Assembly: GCA_030271595.1 (NCBI GenBank)
Contig: JARXKO010000068.1
Span: 1 to 5,995, forward strand
DNA length: 5,995 nucleotides
Direction: 5' to 3'
From: Pseudomonadota bacterium
Lineage (GTDB): Bacteria; Pseudomonadota; Alphaproteobacteria; Sphingomonadales; Sphingomonadaceae
Below the pieces are notes generated by a model. The model saw nothing but the letters and a program-made list of their open reading frames with translations. It was not told the origin of the DNA and ran no database searches. The position numbers and the translations under genes were made by a program. Below are positions 1-5,995 of the stretch, piece by piece (the first letter of the stretch is position 1; the number at the start of each line of letters is the position of its first letter).

Positions 1-1914
1 CAGGGCAATTTCGGCAATATCGACGGCGATAACGCCGCCGCCTACCGCTACACCGAGGCGCGGCTGACCCCCGCCGCGATGGCGCTGATGGCGGGGCTCG
101 ACGAAGGCACGGTCGCGTATCGGCCGACCTATAACGGCGAGGACGACGAGCCCGAGATTTTTCCCGGGCTGTTCCCCAATCTGCTCGCCAACGGGTCGAG
201 CGGGATCGCGGTCGGGATGGCGACCAGCATCCCGCCGCACAACGTCCGCGAGCTTGCGGACGCGGCGGCGGCGCTGGTCGATGACCGCCGGATCGACGAC
301 CGCGCGCTGCTGCAATATGTGCGCGGGCCCGATTTCCCAACCGGCGGCGTGCTGATCGACGACGAGGATGTCATCGCCCGCGCCTATGTCAGCGGCCGCG
401 GCTCTTTCCGAATCCGCGCCAGAATCGAGAAAGTGACGGAGAAGGGCGGCGGCTGGCACCTGCTGGTGACCGAAATCCCATATGGGGTGCAGAAGGGCAG
501 GCTGATCGAACAGATCGCCGGTCTCATCGGCGACAAGAAGCTGCCCATCCTGGCGGATGTCCGCGACGAGAGCGCGGAGGATCTGCGGGTCGTCCTCGAA
601 CCGCGCAGCAGGACGGTCGATCCGGCCTTGCTCGAGGAAAGCCTCTACCGCCTGACCGAGCTCGAAACCCGCTTCCCGCTCAACCTCAACGTGCTCGACA
701 AGGAACGCACGCCGGGCGTGATGAGCCTTAAGGAAGTACTCCTCGCGTGGCTCGATTTCCAATTCGATGTGCTGGTCAACCGTTCGCTCCACCGGATGGC
801 GAAGATCGACGACCGGCTGGAGCTGGTCGCGGGTTTCCTCACCGCTTTCCTCAACCTCGACCGGATCATTGTCATCATCCGCACCGAGGATGAGCCCAAG
901 CCCGTGATGATCGCCGAATTCGCACTCAATGAGCGCCAGGCCGAGGCGATCCTCAACATGCGGCTGAGGAGCTTGCGCAGGCTCGAGGAAATGGAACTGA
1001 CGAGGGAGCGCGAAGCGCTGACCAGGGAACGCGGGGAGCTCGACAAATTGGTCGGCAGCCGCGACCGCCAGAAGACCCGCATCAAGCGCGACCTGGCGGC
1101 CATGCGCGACAAGTTCGGCGACGATCGGCGGACCGCGATCAAGCCCGAAGCGGCTGGCGCACGAACCGAAATCGACTGGACCCAGATGATCGAGAAGGAG
1201 CCGGTGACGGTGATGCTGTCGCAGCGCGGCTGGGTGCGGGCGATGAAGGGCCATGCCGCGCTCGGCGAGGTGGCGGAGATGAAGTGGCGCGAGGGCGACG
1301 GCCCGTTCATCCATTTCCATGCCCAGACCACCGACCGGCTGGCGTTATTCGCCTCGAACGGACGGGTGTACACCTTGGGGGCGGACAAATTGCCTGGCGC
1401 GCGCGGCTTTGGCGAGCCGGTGCGGCTGTTCATCGACCTCGAGGCCGAGGTCGATATCGTCCAGCTGCTGCTGCTCAGGCCGGAGATGAAATTGCTTGTC
1501 GCTTCGTCCGACGGTCGCGGGTTCGTGACCAGCGGCGAAGCGGTGCTCGGCGAAACCCGCAAGGGCAAGCAATTGGTCAATCTGCGGCAGGGGGCACGGG
1601 TGGCGGTGGTCCGTCTTGTGCCCGACGGCGCGGACACGGTCGCGGCGATCGGCGAGAATCGCAAGATGCTGGTGTTCCCGCTGGCCGAATTGCCCGAGCT
1701 CGGGCGCGGGCAGGGGGTGACCTTGCAGCGCTATCGAGACGGCGGCCTCGCCGATGCGGTCGCGCTGCGCCTCGGCGACGGCCTCAGCTGGAGGCTCGGG
1801 GGGGAGACCGGGCGGACCCGGACCGAAAGCGATTTGACTCCGTGGCGCGCCGCCCGCGGTGCCGCGGGACGGATGCCGCCGGTCGGGTTCCCGCGCGATA
1901 ATCGCTTCGATTAA
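1..1914 (+). CDS. parC: DNA topoisomerase IV subunit A (ParC), C-terminal 637 residues; 5' end outside the window
   Basis: ParC is the DNA-cleaving and rejoining subunit of topoisomerase IV, which with ParE decatenates and relaxes DNA in the cytoplasm. The frame is open from base 1 and ends with TAA at 1912-1914. The first visible residues are QGNFGNIDGDNAAAYRYTEA; the tyrosine in the RYTEA context (codon 49-51) is the expected active-site residue that bonds to the DNA 5' end. Next come the winged-helix/tower region (IPPHN at about visible residue 78), a coiled-coil stretch with the type IIA topoisomerase motif AEAILNMRLRSLRRLEEMEL at about 314-333, and from about residue 398 a C-terminal beta-pinwheel-type domain of strand repeats. 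The MSLKEVLLAWLD and RKGKQLVNL stretches, with no canonical GyrA box, favour ParC over GyrA. Roughly 110 N-terminal residues, including the quinolone-resistance region, should lie upstream. No obvious terminator follows. The frame is intact throughout. Confidence 0.95.
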   Translation, partial: QGNFGNIDGDNAAAYRYTEARLTPAAMALMAGLDEGTVAYRPTYNGEDDEPEIFPGLFPNLLANGSSGIAVGMATSIPPHNVRELADAAAALVDDRRIDDRALLQYVRGPDFPTGGVLIDDEDVIARAYVSGRGSFRIRARIEKVTEKGGGWHLLVTEIPYGVQKGRLIEQIAGLIGDKKLPILADVRDESAEDLRVVLEPRSRTVDPALLEESLYRLTELETRFPLNLNVLDKERTPGVMSLKEVLLAWLDFQFDVLVNRSLHRMAKIDDRLELVAGFLTAFLNLDRIIVIIRTEDEPKPVMIAEFALNERQAEAILNMRLRSLRRLEEMELTREREALTRERGELDKLVGSRDRQKTRIKRDLAAMRDKFGDDRRTAIKPEAAGARTEIDWTQMIEKEPVTVMLSQRGWVRAMKGHAALGEVAEMKWREGDGPFIHFHAQTTDRLALFASNGRVYTLGADKLPGARGFGEPVRLFIDLEAEVDIVQLLLLRPEMKLLVASSDGRGFVTSGEAVLGETRKGKQLVNLRQGARVAVVRLVPDGADTVAAIGENRKMLVFPLAELPELGRGQGVTLQRYRDGGLADAVALRLGDGLSWRLGGETGRTRTESDLTPWRAARGAAGRMPPVGFPRDNRFD

Positions 1915-1967
1915 CCAATCCGGGATAACCGGCCGCCAGCGCCACGTGGATACGCGAAATTAACTGA

Positions 1968-3725
1968 TTGGCGCGCACAAGCACGCGCATGCAGGCCGCC
2001 TCCAAACGCCTGCCTGGCCTCACGGTCGGGCGGATGGCCAGTTCGACCACGATCCTGCCCCTCGGGACGGCGGACGATGGCGGCTTGCTTGGAGCATTGC
2101 CGATTGCCGCGGCGATCATCGAGCGCGGGCCGGACCGCGATTTGCGCATGGCCGGACATAATGATCGCTTCAGTGCGCTTCCCTCGGCCAGCCGCGAGAC
2201 CCCGGTGTGGGACAGCGCGGCGGTCCTCAGCGCGGGTCCGGTGGCGGAATTGATCCAGGCCTATTTCGATGAAACCGATATCGCCGGAGAGCTTGATTTC
2301 CGCGATGGGGAAGGGGTCGCGTCGCGCTATTTCCGGGTCAAGCTGGCGCCGTTGCCGAAGCTCGCCGATTGCGGCGAACGCTGCCTCCTGAGCGTCGTCG
2401 ACCGAACCGTCGAAGTCCAGTCGGAGCGCGCGCTGCGCGCCGAAATGCTGCGCGACAGCCTCACCGGCCTGCCCAATCGCGTGGCGTTCAGCGAAGCCGT
2501 CGAATGCACCGGCGACAAGGACATGGGCGACGTCGAGCATGCGGTGCTGGTGGTCGACATGCTGCGTTTTTCGCGCATCAACGAGAGCATGGGCAGCCTT
2601 GCCGGAGACGAATTGCTGATCACCTTCGCCCGCCGGCTGATCCTCGCGCTGCGCGCCGGCGACATCCTGGCGCGCACCGGAGGCAATGAGTTCGGGATTT
2701 TGGTGACTCTTCGCCGCGGCGTCGAGGACGCGCTGACCGCTGCCGAGCGAATTCAGGAAGTGATGACCGCACCGTTCAAGATCTCCGACCTCGAAATCCG
2801 GGTCGAATGCGCGATCGGCGTCGCGCTGATGCACGGCGGCCAGGACTCCGAGGAATTGTTCCGCAACGCGCAATTCGCGGTCAAGCAGGCCAAGCAGGCG
2901 GGGCGGCCGCAGGTCTATGAGCCCAAGCAGGCGACCGAGGCGCGGCGTCGCTTTTCGATCGAGACCGAGCTCCGCCGCGCGCTCGAGAAAGAGCAGCTCG
3001 AGCTTCATTACCAGCCGCTGGTCGACCTCAAATCTGGCCAGGTGGCCGGGTTCGAGGCGCTGGCCCGCTGGACCCATGAGGAGCGGGGCGAAATCAGCCC
3101 GCAGGAATTCATTCCGGTGGCCGAGGAATCGGGGCTCATCCTGCAGCTTGGCCGGTGGGCGATGGACCGTGCGCTCAAGACGCTGGCCGATTGGGACCGC
3201 GAGGCCGGCGAAGCGCTGCCTTTATACGTCGGTGTCAATTTGTCGGCGATTCAGGTCGCGCGCGACAATATCGCCGAGATGGTTGCAGAATCGCTGCGCT
3301 CGAACGGACTTTGCGGAAACCGGCTGACGCTCGAGTTGACCGAAAGCTCGATCGTCCAGGACCCGGGCCGGGCGACGCGCGTGTTCGAATCGCTCAAAGC
3401 CTTGGATACGACCGTCGCCATGGACGATTTCGGCACCGGCTATTCAAGCCTCGCCTACCTCCAGCGCCTGCCGATCGATATTCTCAAGATCGACAGAAGC
3501 TTCGTCTCCGGGATGATGGTCGATCCCGACAGCGTCGCCATCGTCCGGGCGGTCCTCAGCCTCGCCGATGCGCTCGGCATGTCGACCACCGCCGAGGGGA
3601 TCGAGACGGTCGAGCTTGCGACCACGCTTGCGGCGCTCGGCTGCGCGGCTGGGCAGGGCTATTATTTCGCCAAGCCGCTCGAAGCCAATGCGGCGTTCGA
3701 ATATTTCAAGTCGCGCCGGCGCTAA
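1968..3725 (+). CDS. PAS-like/GGDEF/EAL protein: probable c-di-GMP phosphodiesterase with degenerate GGDEF (GGNEF)
   Basis: Numbered from the TTG at 1968 (585 residues). Residues about 45-155 are PAS-like and end in the usual DRTVEVQSERALR linker; no signal peptide or membrane segment is visible, so it is probably cytosolic. The GGDEF domain (about 160-318) has DSLTGLPNR at 163-171 and the metal Asp197, but its signature is GGNEF at 238-242. The RxxD inhibitory site (R229, D232) sits exactly five residues before it. The EAL domain (about 330-580) has all hallmarks: E363 in EAL, N424, E456 in ELTES, D486/D487 in DDFGTGYSSL, K507, E543 and Q563. From family knowledge it should hydrolyse c-di-GMP to pGpG; I infer that the GGDEF part is regulatory, binding GTP or c-di-GMP, rather than synthetic. 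The start is uncertain: an in-frame TGA lies immediately before TTG 1968, ATG codons follow at 1989 and 2034, and none has a clear ribosome binding site. High GC at third positions from 1968 onward mildly supports coding there. The input signal of the PAS-like region is unknown. Confidence 0.9.
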   Translation: MARTSTRMQAASKRLPGLTVGRMASSTTILPLGTADDGGLLGALPIAAAIIERGPDRDLRMAGHNDRFSALPSASRETPVWDSAAVLSAGPVAELIQAYFDETDIAGELDFRDGEGVASRYFRVKLAPLPKLADCGERCLLSVVDRTVEVQSERALRAEMLRDSLTGLPNRVAFSEAVECTGDKDMGDVEHAVLVVDMLRFSRINESMGSLAGDELLITFARRLILALRAGDILARTGGNEFGILVTLRRGVEDALTAAERIQEVMTAPFKISDLEIRVECAIGVALMHGGQDSEELFRNAQFAVKQAKQAGRPQVYEPKQATEARRRFSIETELRRALEKEQLELHYQPLVDLKSGQVAGFEALARWTHEERGEISPQEFIPVAEESGLILQLGRWAMDRALKTLADWDREAGEALPLYVGVNLSAIQVARDNIAEMVAESLRSNGLCGNRLTLELTESSIVQDPGRATRVFESLKALDTTVAMDDFGTGYSSLAYLQRLPIDILKIDRSFVSGMMVDPDSVAIVRAVLSLADALGMSTTAEGIETVELATTLAALGCAAGQGYYFAKPLEANAAFEYFKSRRR

Positions 3726-3748
3726 AGGTGGCCCGGACGGCCATTTTT
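3724..3748 (+). terminator. Putative Rho-independent terminator of the GGDEF/EAL gene
   Basis: TGGCC (3729-3733) and GGCCA (3739-3743) form a perfect 5-bp stem around the loop CGGAC, followed directly by TTTTT (3744-3748). The stem can extend through two G-U pairs and three A-U pairs, using AAAGG before the stem and the T tract after it, to about 10 bp. It overlaps the TAA stop (3723-3725). It would separate this transcript from the downstream LOV-HTH gene. Judged by eye; no folding energy was computed. Confidence 0.6.
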
Positions 3749-3767
3749 CCGCCCCCCCTTGCGGCTG

Positions 3768-3778
3768 GAACCCGGTTC
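3768..3778. promoter_or_regulatory. Perfect 5-1-5 dyad (GAACC-C-GGTTC) upstream of the LOV-HTH gene
   Basis: An exact inverted repeat with 5-bp arms around one base lies 18 bp before the ATG at 3797, in the only intergenic space that could hold the promoter of this gene. LuxR-type HTH proteins, including light-activated EL222 dimers, bind roughly two-fold symmetric sites, so this is a candidate operator, possibly for autoregulation. A short dyad can arise by chance in GC-rich DNA. The overlapping GGAAC also matches an ECF-sigma -35 core, but no good -10 follows. Confidence 0.25.
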
Positions 3779-3796
3779 TGACCAAGATGCGCTAGA

Positions 3797-4399
3797 ATGT
3801 TCCCCCACCACGCCCTTCTGGATTCGCTCGTCGACAGCCCGATTGCGATGGTGGTGACCAACCCGCGCCAGCCCGACAATGTCATCGAGCTGGCCAATCG
3901 CGCCTTCTGCAAACTTTCCGGATACGCCGAGCGCGAGATCATCGGCCGCAATTGCCGTTTCATGGCGGGCGCGGCGAGCGATCCCGCGGCGCGCGCGCAC
4001 ATGCGCCAGGCGATCATCGACGAGCGACCGACACTGGTCGAAATCCTCAACTATCGGGCCGACGGAAGCAGTTTTCGCAATGGCGTGATGATCGCGCCAT
4101 TGTTCGACGATGACGGCCGGCTGACCTATTTCCTGGGATCGCAGGTCGATCTCGGCGACGGCCAGCCGGCAGCGCTGACCGCGCGCCGGGCGGATGCCTT
4201 TGAGATGGTCAGCGCGCTTCCCGGGCGGCAACGTGAAGTCCTTGGCGCGATGGCCCAGGGCTTGCTCAACAAGCAGATCGCCTATCGCCTCGGGATCGCC
4301 GAAAAGACCGTCAAGATGCACCGCTCGCTGCTGCTCGAACGGCTCGGCAAGGTGACCAGCGCCGAGGCGATCCGGATCGCGGTCGAGGCCGGGCTCTAG
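3797..4399 (+). CDS. LOV-HTH (EL222-type) blue-light-responsive LuxR-family transcription regulator
   Basis: This 200-residue protein has an N-terminal LOV flavin domain (about 10-118), a linker/J-alpha region (about 119-138) and a LuxR-type HTH (about 139-197). The LOV signature GRNCRFMAG is at 50-58 with the photoreactive Cys53. The flavin-contacting residues Asn85, Asn95 and Gln116 have the same spacing from it (+32, +42, +63) as in plant phototropin LOV2. Overall order, length and stretches such as YFLGSQV, EKTVKMHRS and RIAVEAGL match my recollection of Erythrobacter EL222 (222 residues). In EL222, blue light forms a Cys-flavin adduct, releases the HTH from the LOV domain and allows dimerisation and DNA binding; the same is inferred here. 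The start is ATG 3797, the only start codon after the in-frame TGA at 3779; the next Met is residue 18, inside the LOV fold. No clear Shine-Dalgarno is seen. The TAG stop shares CTAG with the convergent CCA gene. Target genes are unknown. Confidence 0.93.
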   Translation: MFPHHALLDSLVDSPIAMVVTNPRQPDNVIELANRAFCKLSGYAEREIIGRNCRFMAGAASDPAARAHMRQAIIDERPTLVEILNYRADGSSFRNGVMIAPLFDDDGRLTYFLGSQVDLGDGQPAALTARRADAFEMVSALPGRQREVLGAMAQGLLNKQIAYRLGIAEKTVKMHRSLLLERLGKVTSAEAIRIAVEAGL

Positions 4400-5589
4400 C
4401 CGGCTGCGCGGCCGATCATCTCGGCGACCAGCGCATCGAACGCAGCGCCGCCTGGAAATCCCTCATCGGCCCAGCGGCGGTCGATCGCGCGCAAGGTCCG
4501 GGCGACGACCGGTCCTTCTTTGAGCCCGAGCTTAATCAGCGCGCCGCCGCCGACCGGCAGTCGCGGGGGAGCCCAGCCGTGGATGAAGGCAGCCTCCGCC
4601 GGCTGGCCCGCGAGGAGCAGCCGGTCGACCGCGCAATCGACGCCGAGCCGATAGGCCAGCGCCTGGGGCGAGGACATAAGGTCCGCCCCAGCCGCACAGC
4701 CGAGGCGCTTGCGCGCCTTGTTCGACAATTTGAGCCGTGCCGCGACGGCTTCGGCGAGATGATGGTCGCGCGGCAACAACGCCGCCAGCCGGCGCAAGCC
4801 GTCGGGCTGAATCTTCGCCGCCCGCTCGGCCATGACCAGGGCGCGCAACACGGCTCCGTGCTTCGGCTCGATCTCGGGGATGATCGGCTTGATGATCCCG
4901 CGTTCGAGCATCAACCCCACCGTCGCCGACGGGTCGGGCAAGGCGAGCAGTTTGATCAGCTCGTCGGCGATCCGTTCGCGTGATAACGCCATCAGGTCGT
5001 TGGCGCGCGCGGTGCACGCGGCAAGCGCTGCCGGATCGGGCTCGCCGCGCCCGAAGCGGGCGTGGAAGCGGAAGAAGCGCAGAATCCGCAGATGGTCCTC
5101 GGCGATGCGCTGGAGAGGATCGCCGATGAACCGCACCCGGCGCTGTTCGAGATCGGCGAGGCCACCGAAATAATCGAACAATTCGCCGCTCGCCGGATCG
5201 GCCGACAGCGCGTTGATGGTAAAATCGCGGCGTGCCGCATCCTCGCGCCAGTCGTCGGTGAAGGCGACCGTCGCGCGGCGGCCGTCGGTGGTGACGTCGC
5301 GGCGCAGGGTCGTGATCTCGACCGGTTTGCCGTCGCTCACCGCGGTAATCGTGCCATGGTCGATGCCGGTCGGAACGGCCTTGATCCTGGCCGCCTTGAG
5401 CCGCTCGAGCACGTCGTCGGGGACGAGCCGGGTGGCGAGATCGAGGTCGCTGACCTTGAGTCCCATTAGCACGTCGCGGACCGCGCCGCCGACATAGCGG
5501 GTCAGCCCGTCGTCGCCGCCGAGCGCGTCGAGCACCCGCCCGACTCCGCGGCGCCGGCGCCATTTGGCGGCGTCGATGGTCAGCGCCAT
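4396..5589 (-). CDS. cca: CCA-adding tRNA nucleotidyltransferase (class II polymerase beta-like family)
   Basis: This enzyme adds or repairs the 3'-terminal CCA of tRNAs using CTP and ATP, without a nucleic acid template. The 397-residue frame shows the class II head domain: GGAVRD at 34-39 (nucleotide-binding loop), the catalytic carboxylates in DLD at 48-50, the EITTLR strand at 91-96, RRDFTINAL at 120-128, and EDHLR at 164-168, the EDxxR element that pairs with incoming C or A. Helical neck, body and tail regions follow to the end. The length is normal for alphaproteobacterial members. I name it CCA-adding rather than poly(A) polymerase because it lacks a long basic C-terminal extension and this lineage usually has one such enzyme; sequence alone cannot fully exclude a partial activity. 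ATG 5587-5589 is chosen because AGAGG lies 5 nt upstream and it overlaps the preceding NUDIX gene by 10 nt. It ends tail to tail with the LOV-HTH gene. Confidence 0.93.
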   Translation of the reverse strand: MALTIDAAKWRRRRGVGRVLDALGGDDGLTRYVGGAVRDVLMGLKVSDLDLATRLVPDDVLERLKAARIKAVPTGIDHGTITAVSDGKPVEITTLRRDVTTDGRRATVAFTDDWREDAARRDFTINALSADPASGELFDYFGGLADLEQRRVRFIGDPLQRIAEDHLRILRFFRFHARFGRGEPDPAALAACTARANDLMALSRERIADELIKLLALPDPSATVGLMLERGIIKPIIPEIEPKHGAVLRALVMAERAAKIQPDGLRRLAALLPRDHHLAEAVAARLKLSNKARKRLGCAAGADLMSSPQALAYRLGVDCAVDRLLLAGQPAEAAFIHGWAPPRLPVGGGALIKLGLKEGPVVARTLRAIDRRWADEGFPGGAAFDALVAEMIGRAAG

Positions 5590-5995
5590 TCAAGCCTCTG
5601 CGACAGATTGACGATCATCGCCGCGGTTGCCCCCCAGATTTTCCGTCCCTCCCAGTTGATCTCGTAATACTGGCGGTCGCGGCCGCGGAACAGCGCGGTC
5701 CGCCGCTGATGATTGGCGCGATCGAGGACAAAGTCGAGCGGCGCCTCGAACCAGTCGGCGACTTCATGCTCGTGGGGCTCGAGCGCGAGCCCCGGCGGAA
5801 TCACGCCGAGCACCGGGACGACATCGAACCCGGTGATCGTGCGGTAGGAATCGAGGGCGGCGACCACGGCGACGCGCGCCGGATCAAGTCCGAGCTCCTC
5901 ATTGGCTTCGCGCAAGGCAGCGGCGATGGCGTCCTCGCCGTCATCGATCCGGCCGCCGGGAAAGGCAACCTGGCCGGCATGGGTTCGCATATGCT
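5580..5995 (-). CDS. NUDIX hydrolase, CoA pyrophosphatase (NudL-like) type; 5' end outside the window
   Basis: The visible 138 codons are the C-terminal part of a NUDIX protein; the frame is still open at the right edge, so the Met at 5990-5988 is probably internal. Counting from that Met, the complete NUDIX box GX5EX7REUXEEXGU spans residues 13-35 (G13, E19, R27, E28, E31, E32, G34), providing the metal-binding glutamates. The preceding RTHAGQVAFPGG fits the R-x3-G-x3-FPGG part of the extra motif that marks the CoA pyrophosphatase subfamily, which cleaves CoA or its derivatives into phosphopantetheine and adenosine 3',5'-bisphosphate. The first half of that motif (LLTxR) would be upstream. 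The YYEINWEGRKIWGATAAMI stretch near the end is also typical of this group. It overlaps the CCA gene by 10 nt, implying one operon. Substrate remains an inference. Confidence 0.88.
   Translation of the reverse strand, partial: HMRTHAGQVAFPGGRIDDGEDAIAAALREANEELGLDPARVAVVAALDSYRTITGFDVVPVLGVIPPGLALEPHEHEVADWFEAPLDFVLDRANHQRRTALFRGRDRQYYEINWEGRKIWGATAAMIVNLSQRLEWR
5595..5599 (-). promoter_or_regulatory. Ribosome binding site of the CCA gene, inside the end of the NUDIX gene
   Basis: On the minus strand AGAGG is followed by the 5-nt spacer CTTGA and then the ATG (5589-5587). The site lies within the last codons of the NUDIX frame, whose TGA (5582-5580) falls after the CCA start. Ribosomes finishing the first gene are therefore well placed to start the second, which supports both the chosen start and translational coupling. 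Confidence 0.6.

Noticed and set aside
645..1664. 339-codon minus-strand frame inside parC
   Set aside because: Antisense to conserved ParC sequence; its composition is dominated by Ser, Arg and Ala, typical of a shadow frame.
1895..1905. GCGAT-A-ATCGC dyad at the end of parC
   Set aside because: Lies within coding sequence, is short, and has no T tract, so it is not supported as a terminator or operator.
1..1914. GyrA as an alternative identity for the first gene
   Set aside because: No canonical GyrA box in the C-terminal domain, and the middle-region motifs (MSLKEVLLAWLD, AEAILNMRLRSLRRLEEMEL) fit alphaproteobacterial ParC better.
1911..3077. 388-codon open frame on the minus strand opposite the GGDEF/EAL gene
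   Set aside because: It lies antisense to a gene with complete GGDEF/EAL motifs, shows no recognisable domain, and long antisense frames are expected in GC-rich DNA.
3767..3793. Possible EcfG-type promoter: GGAAC at 3767-3771 with CGCT at 3790-3793
   Set aside because: The -10 part does not match CGTT and the spacer is 18 rather than 16-17; too weak to annotate as a promoter.
4532..5593. 353-codon minus-strand frame overlapping the CCA gene in another phase
   Set aside because: Arg/Ala/Gly-rich shadow translation; the CCA motifs all lie in the other frame.
1..5995. CRISPR array, insertion sequence, tRNA/rRNA gene or defence island
   Set aside because: No direct-repeat arrays, transposase motifs or RNA-gene sequences were seen; the window is almost fully filled by five recognisable genes.

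Overview
The window reads as a GC-rich alphaproteobacterial chromosome, most likely from the Sphingomonadales (Sphingomonas/Erythrobacter relatives). The basis is the strong preference for G or C at third codon positions, the alphaproteobacterial style of the ParC and CCA-enzyme sequences, and above all a LOV-HTH protein that closely resembles what I recall of EL222 from Erythrobacter litoralis. No database search was possible.

Layout. Three genes run rightward and two leftward, meeting tail to tail at 4396-4399. (1) 1-1914, +: the last 637 codons of parC (topoisomerase IV subunit A), with the catalytic tyrosine codon near the left edge. (2) About 1968-3725, +: a soluble PAS-like/GGDEF/EAL protein. 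Its EAL phosphodiesterase residues are complete, the GGDEF signature is altered to GGNEF, and the c-di-GMP inhibitory site (RxxD) is kept. A good hairpin-plus-T-tract terminator overlaps its stop codon. (3) 3797-4399, +: a 200-residue LOV-HTH (EL222-type) blue-light-responsive transcription factor with every flavin-chemistry residue at the expected spacing. (4) 4396-5589, -: the CCA-adding tRNA nucleotidyltransferase. (5) 5580-5995, -: the C-terminal part of a NUDIX CoA-pyrophosphatase-type hydrolase, cut by the right edge.

How they fit together. The two leftward genes overlap by 10 nt and look translationally coupled. parC, the NUDIX gene and the CCA gene are housekeeping genes. The accessory interest is in the middle: a blue-light transcription factor directly downstream of a c-di-GMP enzyme, separated by 71 bp that hold a terminator and a short dyad. 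A light-to-c-di-GMP link is an attractive hypothesis, but adjacency alone does not show it. There is no gene-free stretch longer than about 120 bp. I saw no tRNA, rRNA, CRISPR array, insertion sequence or long repeat.
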